This document shows positions 27,039-35,009 of a DNA stretch of 64,000 nt, in pieces. The stretch is from Enterobacteriaceae bacterium RIT691. Its GTDB lineage: Bacteria > Pseudomonadota > Gammaproteobacteria > Enterobacterales > Enterobacteriaceae. Each line of letters begins with the position of its first letter. Positions within the stretch are counted from its first letter, which is position 1. The notes under the pieces were generated by a model. That model had not been told where the DNA came from and ran no database searches. It worked only from the letters and a program-made list of their open reading frames with translations. Location: contig WJYM01000005.1 of the NCBI GenBank assembly GCA_009668205.1, positions 124,001 to 188,000 on the forward strand, given 5' to 3'. The position numbers and the translations under genes are program-made.

Positions 27039-27464
27039 TTACGCTCCCAACTTCAGTAAGCTTTGCTGCATGCTTTTCACATTGCTCAGCACATCAACGT
27101 TGGTTTCGAAATCGCGCGAGGCCGACATCATGTCCGCCATCTGCTCGACGACGTTAACGTCCGGGTAATAGACGTAACCGTCTTTATCCGCCATCGGGTG
27201 ATGTGGCTCGTAACGACGCACCGCATCGCCGCTTTGCAACACATCCATGACCCTTACGCTTGCGCCATCAATATCGTGGTGCTGATGGCCGATAAGGCTG
27301 TTCTGATAGACCGCCGCAAAAACCGGGCTGCGGGCCTTATAGGCAGACGCCTTGCTGGAAGCCGGTGATTCGGCATTCGCCAGGTTACTGGCGACGGTGT
27401 TCAGACGGACGGTTTGCGCCGTCATCGCCGACCCGGAGATCTGATAAATATCAGAAAATGACAT
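27039..27464 (-). CDS. flgC: FlgC, proximal rod protein (LfgC)
   Basis: 141 aa. N-terminal: AMTAQTVRLNTVASNLANAES; the family proline motif YYPDVNVVEQMADMMSASRDFETNVDV; C-terminal helix LSNVKSMQQSLLKLG. Two bases separate it from flgB upstream and flgD downstream, in one operon. Confidence 0.94.
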   Translation of the reverse strand: MSFSDIYQISGSAMTAQTVRLNTVASNLANAESPASSKASAYKARSPVFAAVYQNSLIGHQHHDIDGASVRVMDVLQSGDAVRRYEPHHPMADKDGYVYYPDVNVVEQMADMMSASRDFETNVDVLSNVKSMQQSLLKLGA

Positions 27465-27466
27465 GC

Positions 27467-27814
27467 TTACTTACCTTCTATCGCTGTTTTTAGACCGCTA
27501 ATTTGCATGTTCATGAACGTCAAACTGCTCTGATAATCCATGCTGTTCTGGGAAAAACGGGCCTGTTCACTGTTCAGCTCCACCGTGTTCCCATCTTCAG
27601 ACGGCTGCATCGGCACGCGGTATTTCACCACCGGCGTCGATAACGAGCCTTGTTCACTTGCCCGTTGCATCTCAACGGCAAAATCAATATCTTTAGTTTT
27701 GAAATTCGGTGTATCGACGTTCGCCAGATTCGCAGTCAGTAACTCAGTCCTCGCAAGACGCAACTGAACTGCTTGTGCATGAACACCGAAAACCTGCTGA
27801 AAACTTATTCCCAT
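27467..27814 (-). CDS. flgB: FlgB, proximal rod protein (LfgB)
   Basis: 115 aa from ATG at 27814 (MGISFQQVFGVHAQAVQLRL). A longer frame to 27913 would run across the sigma54 promoter and is rejected. Signatures: ARTELLTANLANVDTPNFKTKDIDF and the C-terminal NSMDYQSSLTFMNMQISGLK. First gene of the hook-basal body operon running to lafW. Confidence 0.94.
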   Translation of the reverse strand: MGISFQQVFGVHAQAVQLRLARTELLTANLANVDTPNFKTKDIDFAVEMQRASEQGSLSTPVVKYRVPMQPSEDGNTVELNSEQARFSQNSMDYQSSLTFMNMQISGLKTAIEGK

Positions 27815-27855
27815 CTCGTTTGCTGTCTCGTGAATAACGTTGCCTTTGGTTTTAT

Positions 27856-27872
27856 AGCAATAATCGTGCCAA
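27856..27872 (-). promoter_or_regulatory. Sigma54 (-24/-12) promoter of the flgB operon
   Basis: Minus strand TTGGCACGATTATTGCT: GG at -24 and GC at -12 with exactly ten bases between, matching the consensus TGGCAC-N5-TTGCW at every fixed position. Predicted start of transcription near 27846, about 30 bases before the flgB ATG. Activation by LafK is inferred from its presence in the same cluster. Confidence 0.88.
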
Positions 27873-27902
27873 TTGCTTAACTCACTAAAAGGTAAGGTTT
27901 TT

Positions 27903-28658
27903 ATGATTTCCACCCGCGCCTGTGGGAAGGTTATTTTCCGCTCTCTGCTGGTCGCGTTTTTTGCCGGCCAGGGAATATCTCTTGCTCACGCGGCGACCCA
28001 AAGTCCACGCGAACAAATTAACGCGGCCGTTCTCCATGCGGCAGGCGATGACATCGACCGGCTGGCGCATAAAAAAGGCTGGCAGGACTACCGTTACAAA
28101 CTGAATGTCTTCATTCCCTCTTATGCCGCCACGCAGACGCACTGTGCACAAGCCCTGAAGGCCGCGCGCCCCGGTGCTGAACTGGTCTCCGTGAACCGAA
28201 TCACCTACGACGTAAGCTGCCCAGGACCCAAGGGCTGGCACCTTAGCGTCCCGGTTCATGCCGATCTGTATTTGCCTGTGGTGATGGTTAATGACGTGGT
28301 CGAGCGGGGAGAAGTGCTGGATGACAGCCTGCTGGTGCTCAAAAAGTACAACATCAGCACGGCCCACGGTGAGCCACTGACCCGCGTGGATCAGGCGTTG
28401 GGACTCACCAGCAAGCGCACTCTGCGGCCGGGAAAACCGGTTCAGCTTTCACAGCTGGAAATGCCACTGTTGGTCAAGCGTGACCAGAGCGTGATCCTCG
28501 AGTCAGAGATGGGGGGGATCTCCGCGCAGACCAGTGCCATTGCGCTGAAGAATGGCCGCAAAGGAGAAACCATCAAAGTTCGCAATGAAAGCAGTCAGCG
28601 AATTGTCAGCGCTATCGTGAGCGATCAGGGCCGGGTCAAAACCCTGAACAGCGACTGA
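27903..28658 (+). CDS. flgA: FlgA, P-ring assembly chaperone (LfgA)
   Basis: 251 aa from ATG at 27903 with AAGG upstream. Signal peptide ends ISLAHA. C-terminal SAF-type domain: LTSKRTLRPGKPVQLSQLEM, ETIKVRNESSQRIVSAIVSD. FlgA helps FlgI form the P-ring in the periplasm. Divergent from flgB with an 88-base gap holding the sigma54 site. Followed by flgM and flgN. Confidence 0.92.
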   Translation: MISTRACGKVIFRSLLVAFFAGQGISLAHAATQSPREQINAAVLHAAGDDIDRLAHKKGWQDYRYKLNVFIPSYAATQTHCAQALKAARPGAELVSVNRITYDVSCPGPKGWHLSVPVHADLYLPVVMVNDVVERGEVLDDSLLVLKKYNISTAHGEPLTRVDQALGLTSKRTLRPGKPVQLSQLEMPLLVKRDQSVILESEMGGISAQTSAIALKNGRKGETIKVRNESSQRIVSAIVSDQGRVKTLNSD

Positions 28659-28681
28659 AATAATTATTTTCGCCGTGGGGT

Positions 28682-28708
28682 TAAGTTTCCCCTCGTCTCT
28701 GTCGCCTG
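28682..28708 (+). promoter_or_regulatory. Candidate sigma28 promoter of flgMN
   Basis: TAAG (28682-28685), 15 bases, GTCGCCTG (28701-28708), about 55 bases before the flgM ATG. The -35 half is identical with that of the flagellin site (TTAAGTTTC); the -10 half fits less well. Would give the usual late refilling of FlgM. Confidence 0.4.
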
Positions 28709-28764
28709 TTTACGGTGAAGAGCGAGCAAGACGCACCCGGATGATTAACAGGCTTGAGGTTGAA

Positions 28765-29049
28765 ATGAAGATAGCGCCAACGTCAGTAGAAAACCTGAGC
28801 GCCACAGCGCAGTCAGGTTCAAAAAAGAAAACGCAGCAAACCAGTACGACGACCCCAAGCGCCCCGGCGCCTTCCGTCGATGAGCTGACCCAAAGCTCAC
28901 TGAACGCGGCACATCAGACCCTGCAGGCCGAGCCGCAGAGCGACGTGGATATGGAAAGCGTCAGCCAAATGCAGGCAGCCATCGCCGAGGGTCGCTTTAC
29001 CGTCAATAACGATGAACTCGCCGCCTCGATGCTGAGTTTCTTTAATTAA
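28765..29049 (+). CDS. flgM: FlgM, anti-sigma28 factor (LfgM)
   Basis: 94 aa from ATG at 28765 (MKIAPTSVENLSAT), with GAGG five bases upstream; usual FlgM length is about 97. The N-terminal half is Ser/Thr/Lys-rich and disordered; the C-terminal sigma-binding helix is recognisable (SVSQMQAAIAEGRFTVNNDELAASMLSFF). It should hold the lateral sigma28 (LafS, outside the window) until it is exported through the finished hook. Confidence 0.9.
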   Translation: MKIAPTSVENLSATAQSGSKKKTQQTSTTTPSAPAPSVDELTQSSLNAAHQTLQAEPQSDVDMESVSQMQAAIAEGRFTVNNDELAASMLSFFN

Positions 29050-29064
29050 TGAGAGTCTTCTGAA

Positions 29065-29493
29065 GTGAGTGACAAACTGGCGCTGGTAAAAGCACTGCTG
29101 CGGGGTATCCGGGCGGATGAAGAGCAATATGGAAGCCTGGCTAAACTGCTCGAACAACAACGCTTGTGCATGATTCGTCGTGACTGCGAAGCATTGGAAG
29201 CGGTCAACCATAACATCGAGCAGCACTATGCTGAATTGAGCGAACAGTCCTTGATCCGTCGCACGACGCTTCAGCAGTTGGGAGTGACGGCAGATCACGC
29301 GGGTTTACAGACGGTTTTTAGCTGGCTACCCGCACCTCAGCGCACGGCGGCGATGACGGCCTGGCAACAGCTCGAAACCCGAGCGATTCGCTGTAAAGCC
29401 TACAATGAAAAAAATGGCGAACTGTTAATCCGTCAGCAGGAATTTGCGCGGGCATTTTTAGGCCACGAGCCCGATTTTATCTACCACCGTTAA
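29065..29493 (+). CDS. flgN: FlgN, chaperone of the junction proteins (LfgN)
   Basis: 142 aa, GTG start with GAGAG upstream. Helical, with the FlgN-type N-terminus (DKLALVKALLRGIRADEEQYGSLAKLLEQQR) and the C-terminal NEKNGELLIRQQEFARAFLG that matches the binding region for FlgK/FlgL. Follows flgM by 15 bases. End of the flagellar cluster. Confidence 0.87.
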   Translation: MSDKLALVKALLRGIRADEEQYGSLAKLLEQQRLCMIRRDCEALEAVNHNIEQHYAELSEQSLIRRTTLQQLGVTADHAGLQTVFSWLPAPQRTAAMTAWQQLETRAIRCKAYNEKNGELLIRQQEFARAFLGHEPDFIYHR

Positions 29494-29561
29494 GCCTTCA
29501 GCTGGCGGGGTTTCTTGCTATACGTCTTATTCTCTATTAAAAAAACACTGGCTATCGACAT

Positions 29562-29594
29562 AAAAAAACACCCTGCAGTGTTCACTGAAGGGTG
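29562..29594 (-). terminator. Rho-independent terminator of the EAL gene
   Basis: CACCCT(g)CAGTG and CACTG(a)AGGGTG form an ~11-base stem, followed on the minus strand by seven T. It lies 22 bases after the EAL stop and may also block read-through from flgN. Confidence 0.85.
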
Positions 29595-29615
29595 CGGGAA
29601 ATGACGAGACGCGTT

Positions 29616-30413
29616 TTAGCTGTCGTACGATTCGACAGTGTCATCACCAGAATATTTTTCACTAAACATTTCTTTGGTTATCGGCCGGGAAAAAATATAG
29701 CCTTGTCCCAGTAACACATTCTCTTTCAGCAGGAACGAAATCTGCTGCAATGTTTCAATCCCTTCGGCAATCACCATGATATTGTTAGCATGCGCTTCGC
29801 GAATAACCGCCTGAGTTTCCTCTAACCGGCTTTTGGCCATTAAACAACGATCTAATTTGATATAGTCAGCCTGCCATGCCAAATTTTTGAGTTTTAATTG
29901 CTGCAAACTGTAAACATCACCCCAGGCAATGTTAAAACCGTGCGCGCGCAGGGCAGCAAGATTGATTTTCATCTGTTCAGTCAGGATCGCATCTTCACCC
30001 GTAATTTCGAGGATAATCAGCGCCGGTGTAATCGAGTAACGAGCAGCCTGCGTGATCAACAGGGTGGCATAATCTGTACTCAGCAGCTCGGTTCTGGAGA
30101 TGTTGATATTGTAGAGTCGGTCAGAATCAGTCTCAGGAAAGTAGCGATTAATATACTCAAAAGACTCATTAACCAAATAATGCCCCAGATTGACGATTCC
30201 GACACCGTGGCGTTCGAGACTGGAAATAAAGTGAAACGGAAGTATCGTTTCCCGCATATATTTCCCTCGAATCAGGACTTCCCCGCCAACGCATTTAAAC
30301 AGCGAGAGATCAAACAACGGCTGAAACCAGATATCGACAGGAAAGGGTTTTTGGTTGTTAGATATTTTCTTGATAATGATATCGGTTATTATTTTCTCGC
30401 GGGATTCATTCAT
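29616..30413 (-). CDS. EAL-domain protein with degenerate active site
   Basis: 265 aa from ATG at 30413 (MNESREKIITDIIIKK); no strong ribosome site. Single EAL domain without other modules. Some c-di-GMP phosphodiesterase motifs are kept (EVLIR for EAL, IKLDR, VIAEGIET, LGQGYIFSRP), but the metal-binding DDFGTGYS loop reads WGDVYSLQQL and ITE reads ITGED. It therefore probably binds c-di-GMP or a protein rather than cleaving well, like the degenerate EAL proteins (YdiV type) known to control flagellar genes. Stands alone next to the flgMN end. Confidence 0.8.
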   Translation of the reverse strand: MNESREKIITDIIIKKISNNQKPFPVDIWFQPLFDLSLFKCVGGEVLIRGKYMRETILPFHFISSLERHGVGIVNLGHYLVNESFEYINRYFPETDSDRLYNINISRTELLSTDYATLLITQAARYSITPALIILEITGEDAILTEQMKINLAALRAHGFNIAWGDVYSLQQLKLKNLAWQADYIKLDRCLMAKSRLEETQAVIREAHANNIMVIAEGIETLQQISFLLKENVLLGQGYIFSRPITKEMFSEKYSGDDTVESYDS

Positions 30414-30706
30414 TATATTTACTGAGCAGTGTTTAATTAAAGTAAGCAGATTTACTGGCTGAGTGTAAAAGAGTAAACGTAACAATAGCAAAGCGCAAGA
30501 TTTAATCTAATCAGATATGTTACTCATTAATAATTCACCTTCGATAAATTTATTTAAAAACCACCAGGACAGTATTATTGCTTGACAAAAAATTGCGGAA
30601 ATAACGTCATGAGAAGGAAAAATAACTTCCTCCAGCCCGCAGGAATTTGCCAACCGGCCCCTGAAGCACTCAGCGTGGCTTTTCTTCAGGGGTGCAGAGC
30701 AGAAAA
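30414..30706. other. Gap between EAL gene and LpxL-type gene; no convincing gene
   Basis: About 290 bases. A 67-codon minus-strand frame (30507-30710) has no ribosome site and no family resemblance, so I do not call it. The part next to the EAL start is AT-rich and should contain its promoter. Confidence 0.4.
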
Positions 30707-31648
30707 TCAATACAGTGAAGGGTTGCCTTCCGGACGGGTCTTAAAGCGGCGATGCAGCCACATGTACTGCTCCGGCGCCATCAGCACACATTTTTCAACA
30801 ATTTTGTTCATCCACCCCGCCGTGACTTCCGCGCTTTCCAGCGGTGGAGCGCACTCTGGCGTCAGCGCAATCAGTTCATAGCCGCTCCCGTCAGGCTTTC
30901 TGCGGGGCACAAACGGCACCACCGCAGCCCCCGAGGTTTTCGCGAGGATCCAACTGCCGGTTGTGGTGGCGGTCTGTTCGACATCAAAGAAGGGAACGAA
31001 CACGCTGTTTCGGCGGCCATAATCGTGATCCGGCGCGTACCAAAGGATCTCCCCTTCTTTCAGCACCCTGATCATCCCTTTTAGATTGCTACGATCGAGC
31101 ATGGTTTTGTTCGAGCGCAGCCGTCCCCAGGTTTGCAGCCAGTCCAGCAGAGGGTTGTCATTGGGCCGGTAAACGCCAATCCCAGGCGTATACATGCCGA
31201 ACATTCGCGCGCCCAGTTCCAGCGTCAGAAAGTGTACGCCAATCAGCAGCACGCCGCGCTTCTGCGCCAAAATGTTGATGACATCATCAATGCCGTTGGT
31301 TTCCGTCCAGCGGGCAATGCGTTTATCTGACCAGAACCAGGCCATGCCGGTTTCCATCAGCCCCATCCCCAGCGATTCAAAATTCTGCACCAGCATGGCT
31401 TCCCGCTGCCGTTCCGTTTTATCCGGAAAACACAATTCGAGATTCCGTCGGGCAACCAGAACACGTTTTTTCATTATCTTCATCGCCAACCTGCCGAGCG
31501 AGGTGCCCAGTCGATAGAGCAAGGCATAGGGCAACTGCACGGTCAGCCAAAGCACGCCAATTCCCGCCCACATCAGCCAGTAACGAGGATGAAGTAAAGC
31601 AGGGGTAAACACAGGAAGAGTGGTTTTGTTCGGGGAGGTCTTGTTCAT
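30707..31648 (-). CDS. LpxL/HtrB-family lipid A late acyltransferase
   Basis: 313 aa from ATG at 31648 ([20 protein letters not shown]). The enzyme family moves a lauroyl chain from acyl-ACP to Kdo2-lipid IVA at the inner membrane. N-terminal membrane helix ([20 protein letters not shown]), catalytic H-X4-E motif in [22 protein letters not shown] and the C-terminal [16 protein letters not shown]. It is closer to LpxL than to LpxP in these blocks. The usual lpxL gene of enterics is in another neighbourhood, so this may be a second copy (an LpxL1/LpxL2 pair occurs in Klebsiella) with its own acyl preference. Confidence 0.83.
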   Translation of the reverse strand: MNKTSPNKTTLPVFTPALLHPRYWLMWAGIGVLWLTVQLPYALLYRLGTSLGRLAMKIMKKRVLVARRNLELCFPDKTERQREAMLVQNFESLGMGLMETGMAWFWSDKRIARWTETNGIDDVINILAQKRGVLLIGVHFLTLELGARMFGMYTPGIGVYRPNDNPLLDWLQTWGRLRSNKTMLDRSNLKGMIRVLKEGEILWYAPDHDYGRRNSVFVPFFDVEQTATTTGSWILAKTSGAAVVPFVPRRKPDGSGYELIALTPECAPPLESAEVTAGWMNKIVEKCVLMAPEQYMWLHRRFKTRPEGNPSLY

Positions 31649-31856
31649 AGCCGTTAAGATGATGTTGATTGGGACCCGTGCACCGCCAGGGGCAAAGCAG
31701 CCGCCTGTGGCGCTCTTCTTCTCTTTAAGGTTGACGCTACTATGCCGAAGTTCCCGTTGCTTTTTTTTAGGTGCCTGTAACAAATTTTTTTTTGTTCTGC
31801 GCAGGTCTGCCCTGCTACTCTTTTGCCTTCCTTGGTTATGCCATCAGGCTGAAAAC

Positions 31857-32333
31857 ATGAAAACGATAACCCTGCACGATCTGCAACAGCAAAGTGCCGC
31901 CGCGGCTCAGGCCCCACGACTACGCGCGCACCGTAATTTCCATCCGGAATTAAGCGACCCGGTACAACGTCTGGCGATTGCCATGGAACCTGGTACCTAC
32001 ATTCGTCCTCACCGTCATCCCCACACTTTCGAACTGTTGCTCCCGCTGAGCGGCCGTTTTCTGGTGCTGAATTTTGATGACCACGGCACCGTTACCCGTC
32101 GTGTGGTGTTAGGCGAAGAGTGCAAAGTTATCGAGATGGACGCCGGTACCTGGCATGCGGTGCTGTCGCTGGATAAGGGTGGCGTGATTTTTGAAGTGAA
32201 GCACGGCGGCTATCAGCCGGTCGCTGAACAGGACTCTGCGCCGTGGGCGCCAGCGGAAGGCCAGCCGGGTACCGAAGCGCTGATGCAGTGGTATGCGCAG
32301 GCCCAGGTCGGGGATGGCGGTTTCAGCCTGTAA
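31857..32333 (+). CDS. WbuC-family cupin-fold metalloprotein
   Basis: 158 aa from ATG at 31857 (MKTITLHDLQQQSAAAAQAP). Cupin metal-binding pattern RPHRHPHTFELLLPLSGRFLVL followed by the second half GTWHAVLSLDKGGVIFEVKHGGY; the closing VKHGGYQP and the N-terminal ARAHRNFHPELSDPVQR-like stretch match the WbuC family. Reaction unknown. WbuC is linked with O-antigen loci in E. coli, and here it is divergent from a lipid A gene, which may hint at envelope modification. A hairpin terminator follows. Confidence 0.78.
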   Translation: MKTITLHDLQQQSAAAAQAPRLRAHRNFHPELSDPVQRLAIAMEPGTYIRPHRHPHTFELLLPLSGRFLVLNFDDHGTVTRRVVLGEECKVIEMDAGTWHAVLSLDKGGVIFEVKHGGYQPVAEQDSAPWAPAEGQPGTEALMQWYAQAQVGDGGFSL

Positions 32334-32342
32334 AATCCCGTC

Positions 32343-32372
32343 GACGCGAAGCCGTTCACTGCGCTTCGCGTC
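32343..32372 (+). terminator. Hairpin after the WbuC-type gene
   Basis: GACGCGAAGC and GCTTCGCGTC form a perfect ten-base stem with a ten-base loop, nine bases after the stop. The T run is missing, so termination is likely but not certain. Confidence 0.55.
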
Positions 32373-32491
32373 TGAATCCTCACCGTCTGGTCTGAAGCCA
32401 GCTCACAACTCTGCGGTTATCAGAATCGTTTACCGCGTTCCCCATGATAGGCTCTGCGAATCTCTTTTTCCGGATCCCGTAAGCCGCTTAC

Positions 32492-34159
32492 ATGAAACGC
32501 CGTCTGCCTTTTCAGGTGAAGTTGTTTTTATCACTGGTGCTCTTTTCCTGCCTGCTGTTAGCGCTGCTGGGCGCGATCCTGTTTCATATTATTGACCGTC
32601 AGGTGCGTCACGATCTCGGCCAGCGAGCCCGGGTTCAGGCCAGTGAAATTGCGCTGATGCCAGGGCTTGCCCAGAAAGTGGCTGCCCGCGACACCGTGGG
32701 TATCGCGAAGCTGATTCAGCCGATGCGGGTGCAAAGCGACGCCAGCTATATTGTGGTCGGTGACGTGCACGAACAGCATCTCTATCATTCCGAATCCCCC
32801 GAACGCCTGAATCTGCCGATGATAGGCGGCGATAACGCCGAGGTGCTGAAGGGTAAAGTGATTATTTCGGTGCGTAAGGGTGGCATTGGCGTTTCCCTGC
32901 GCAGCAAAGCCCCCATTTTTAATGCCCGCCATCAGGTCATCGGGATTGTCTCGGTTGGCTATCTCACGTCTTATATTTCCAATATCAATGCGCGTTTTCT
33001 CTGGCGGGTCGCGTTATACAGCGCCGGGCTGTTGTTGCTGCTGTTCATCTTCTCCTGGATTTTTACCCGCAACGTCAAAAAGCAGATGTTCTGGCTGGAG
33101 CCAAAAGCCATCGCGCAGATGGTGATGCAGCAAAAGGCGCTGCTGGAAGCGATGTATGAAGGCGTGTTTGCGGTTGACGGCAAACGGAAGCTCATCTTAA
33201 TTAACCGCGCGGCCAGGGAGCTTCTTGACCTTCAGCAAAGCGAGAAAGCGCTGCTCGGTAAGCCGCTGGCCGAGGTGGTGCAGATACCGCCCACCTTCTT
33301 TCCCCAAGCGGATGAAGTGGGCGATAGCGCGCGCCACGATCATATTGCGGTGCTCAATCAGCGTCAGGTGATCGTGAACCGCGTCCCGCTGGAGCTTCAG
33401 CCGGGCGAAGAGCGCGGATGGGTGTTCAGCTTCCGCGATCAAAACGAGATTAATACGCTGAGCAGCCAGCTCAGCCAGGTCAAACGCTACGCCGATAACC
33501 TGCGGATCATGCGCCACGAGCAGCTGAACTGGACCGCGACGCTGGTCGGGCTCCTGCAAATGCAGCGCTATGACGAGGCTATCCGCTACATTCAGGCACA
33601 GTCGGAAGGGGCGCAAAAGGTGCTCGATTTCCTCTCGGCCACCGTGACCTCCCCCACCCTGTGCGGTTTATTGCTCGGAAAATATGTCAGTGCGCAGGAA
33701 AAAGGGATTGAGCTGCGCTTCGATCCTGCCTGCCAGATGACGCGTCTGCCAACAACGCTTAGCGAGACGGCACTGATGTCCGTGATTGGCAACCTGCTGG
33801 ACAACGCCGTGGATGCCACCCTGAAAACGATGTCGCCTGCCGCGCCGGTGGAAATTTATATTTCTGACCGAAATCAGGAGCTGCTGATCGAAATTGCCGA
33901 CCAGGGCTCTGGGGTTGATGACTCGCTAAAACCGCATATTTTCGAGCAGGGGTTTACCAGTAAACCGTCTGCGGGCGATGAAATTACGGGCGCAGCGCAC
34001 GGCATCGGTCTCTATCTGGTGGCAGGATATGTCCACAAAAGCGGGGGAAGCATCGAGATAAGCGATAACTCACCGCAAGGAACGATTTTTACGGTGTTTA
34101 TCCCTTATGACACCCCGACCTCATCAGGACTGACGCATGACCTATCCCAAAGCGCTTGA
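32492..34159 (+). CDS. CitA/DcuS-family sensor histidine kinase
   Basis: 555 aa. Two membrane helices (about 10-32 and 170-192) flank a periplasmic PDC/PASp ligand domain. Its carboxylate-binding features resemble those of Klebsiella CitA (LYHSE with His, SVRKGGIGVSLRSKAPI with Arg, Lys and Ser), so a tricarboxylate or dicarboxylate ligand is likely. A cytoplasmic PAS (MYEGVFAVDGKRKLILINRA), the H-box RIMRHEQLNW with phospho-acceptor His, N-box NLLDNAVDA and G-boxes DQGSGVDDS and AAHGIGLYLVAG follow. It overlaps the response regulator gene and probably controls the ABC importer downstream. Confidence 0.88.
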   Translation: MKRRLPFQVKLFLSLVLFSCLLLALLGAILFHIIDRQVRHDLGQRARVQASEIALMPGLAQKVAARDTVGIAKLIQPMRVQSDASYIVVGDVHEQHLYHSESPERLNLPMIGGDNAEVLKGKVIISVRKGGIGVSLRSKAPIFNARHQVIGIVSVGYLTSYISNINARFLWRVALYSAGLLLLLFIFSWIFTRNVKKQMFWLEPKAIAQMVMQQKALLEAMYEGVFAVDGKRKLILINRAARELLDLQQSEKALLGKPLAEVVQIPPTFFPQADEVGDSARHDHIAVLNQRQVIVNRVPLELQPGEERGWVFSFRDQNEINTLSSQLSQVKRYADNLRIMRHEQLNWTATLVGLLQMQRYDEAIRYIQAQSEGAQKVLDFLSATVTSPTLCGLLLGKYVSAQEKGIELRFDPACQMTRLPTTLSETALMSVIGNLLDNAVDATLKTMSPAAPVEIYISDRNQELLIEIADQGSGVDDSLKPHIFEQGFTSKPSAGDEITGAAHGIGLYLVAGYVHKSGGSIEISDNSPQGTIFTVFIPYDTPTSSGLTHDLSQSA

Positions 34160-34829
34160 TGTTGTGATTGTTGAAGATGAACCTCATCTGGCTGAACTGC
34201 ATCGCGAATTTATTGAGCAAAATTTTCGCCTGCGGGTGGCCGGTATTGCGGCGTCCCTCGAACAGGCCCGCGCGCTGATTCGCCAGCATCAACCCCGGTT
34301 GATCCTGCTCGATAACTACCTGCCGGACGGTCAGGGCGTGGAGCTGATTAACAGCCCATTGCTGAAAAGCTTTGAGTGCTCGGTGATTTTTATCACCGCC
34401 GCCAGCGATATGCAGACCTGCAGCCAGGCGATGCGCAGCGGCGCTTTCGATTACCTGATAAAGCCCGTGTTTTATCAGCGTTTGCGCGCCTCGCTGGAGC
34501 GCTTTATGCGTCTGGAACATACCCTGCAACAGGTCAAAGTGGTCGATCAGCAGGCGCTGGATCGGCTGTACAATCTGCCGACCAGTGCAACCTCCACCGC
34601 CCCGTCAACCAAAGGGATCGAGGCCAATACCCTCGACAAGATCCAGCGCGTGTTTCTTGACGATCCCCACACTACCTGGTCGGTGGATCAGATTGTCGAG
34701 AAAGTCGGACTCAGTAAGACCACCGGGCGCCGCTATCTGGAATACTGCGTGGAGACTGATTTTATTGTTGTTGAAAACCTGTATGGCAACATCGGCCATC
34801 CACGGCGGCTGTACCGCAAAAAAGGGTAG
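34137..34829 (+). CDS. CitB/DcuR-family response regulator
   Basis: 230 aa. Receiver domain at residues 7-125 with acidic pair EDE (13-15), phospho-acceptor Asp59 in LILLDNYLPDG, Thr/Ala switch in FITAASD and Lys in YLIKPV. The C-terminal helix-turn-helix (SVDQIVEKVGLSKTTGRRYLEYC) is the CitB type. The gene overlaps the kinase gene by 23 bases. The start of the importer operon is 180 bases downstream. Confidence 0.9.
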   Translation: MTYPKALDVVIVEDEPHLAELHREFIEQNFRLRVAGIAASLEQARALIRQHQPRLILLDNYLPDGQGVELINSPLLKSFECSVIFITAASDMQTCSQAMRSGAFDYLIKPVFYQRLRASLERFMRLEHTLQQVKVVDQQALDRLYNLPTSATSTAPSTKGIEANTLDKIQRVFLDDPHTTWSVDQIVEKVGLSKTTGRRYLEYCVETDFIVVENLYGNIGHPRRLYRKKG

Positions 34830-35009
34830 CGACCGGGTGAATTCCCCCTCCGGCCACACGGCGTTTTCGTGGTTTTTATGGTGTTAATTGCCAAAAAAAC
34901 GCCGACAATCACACTTCCGTAACACTGCACACCTCCCCCCGTTGTCTGGAATACGTCATCGGGTATGTTGACTTTTAGTTCATCAAAAGTAACTAAAAGG
35001 TTAATTGCA

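Noticed and set aside
27815-27913. N-terminal extension of flgB (33 codons)
   Set aside because: It would run through the sigma54 promoter and start upstream of the predicted transcript.
30507-30710. 67-codon minus-strand frame between the EAL and LpxL-type genes
   Set aside because: No ribosome site, no domain, and its end adjoins promoter-like AT-rich DNA.
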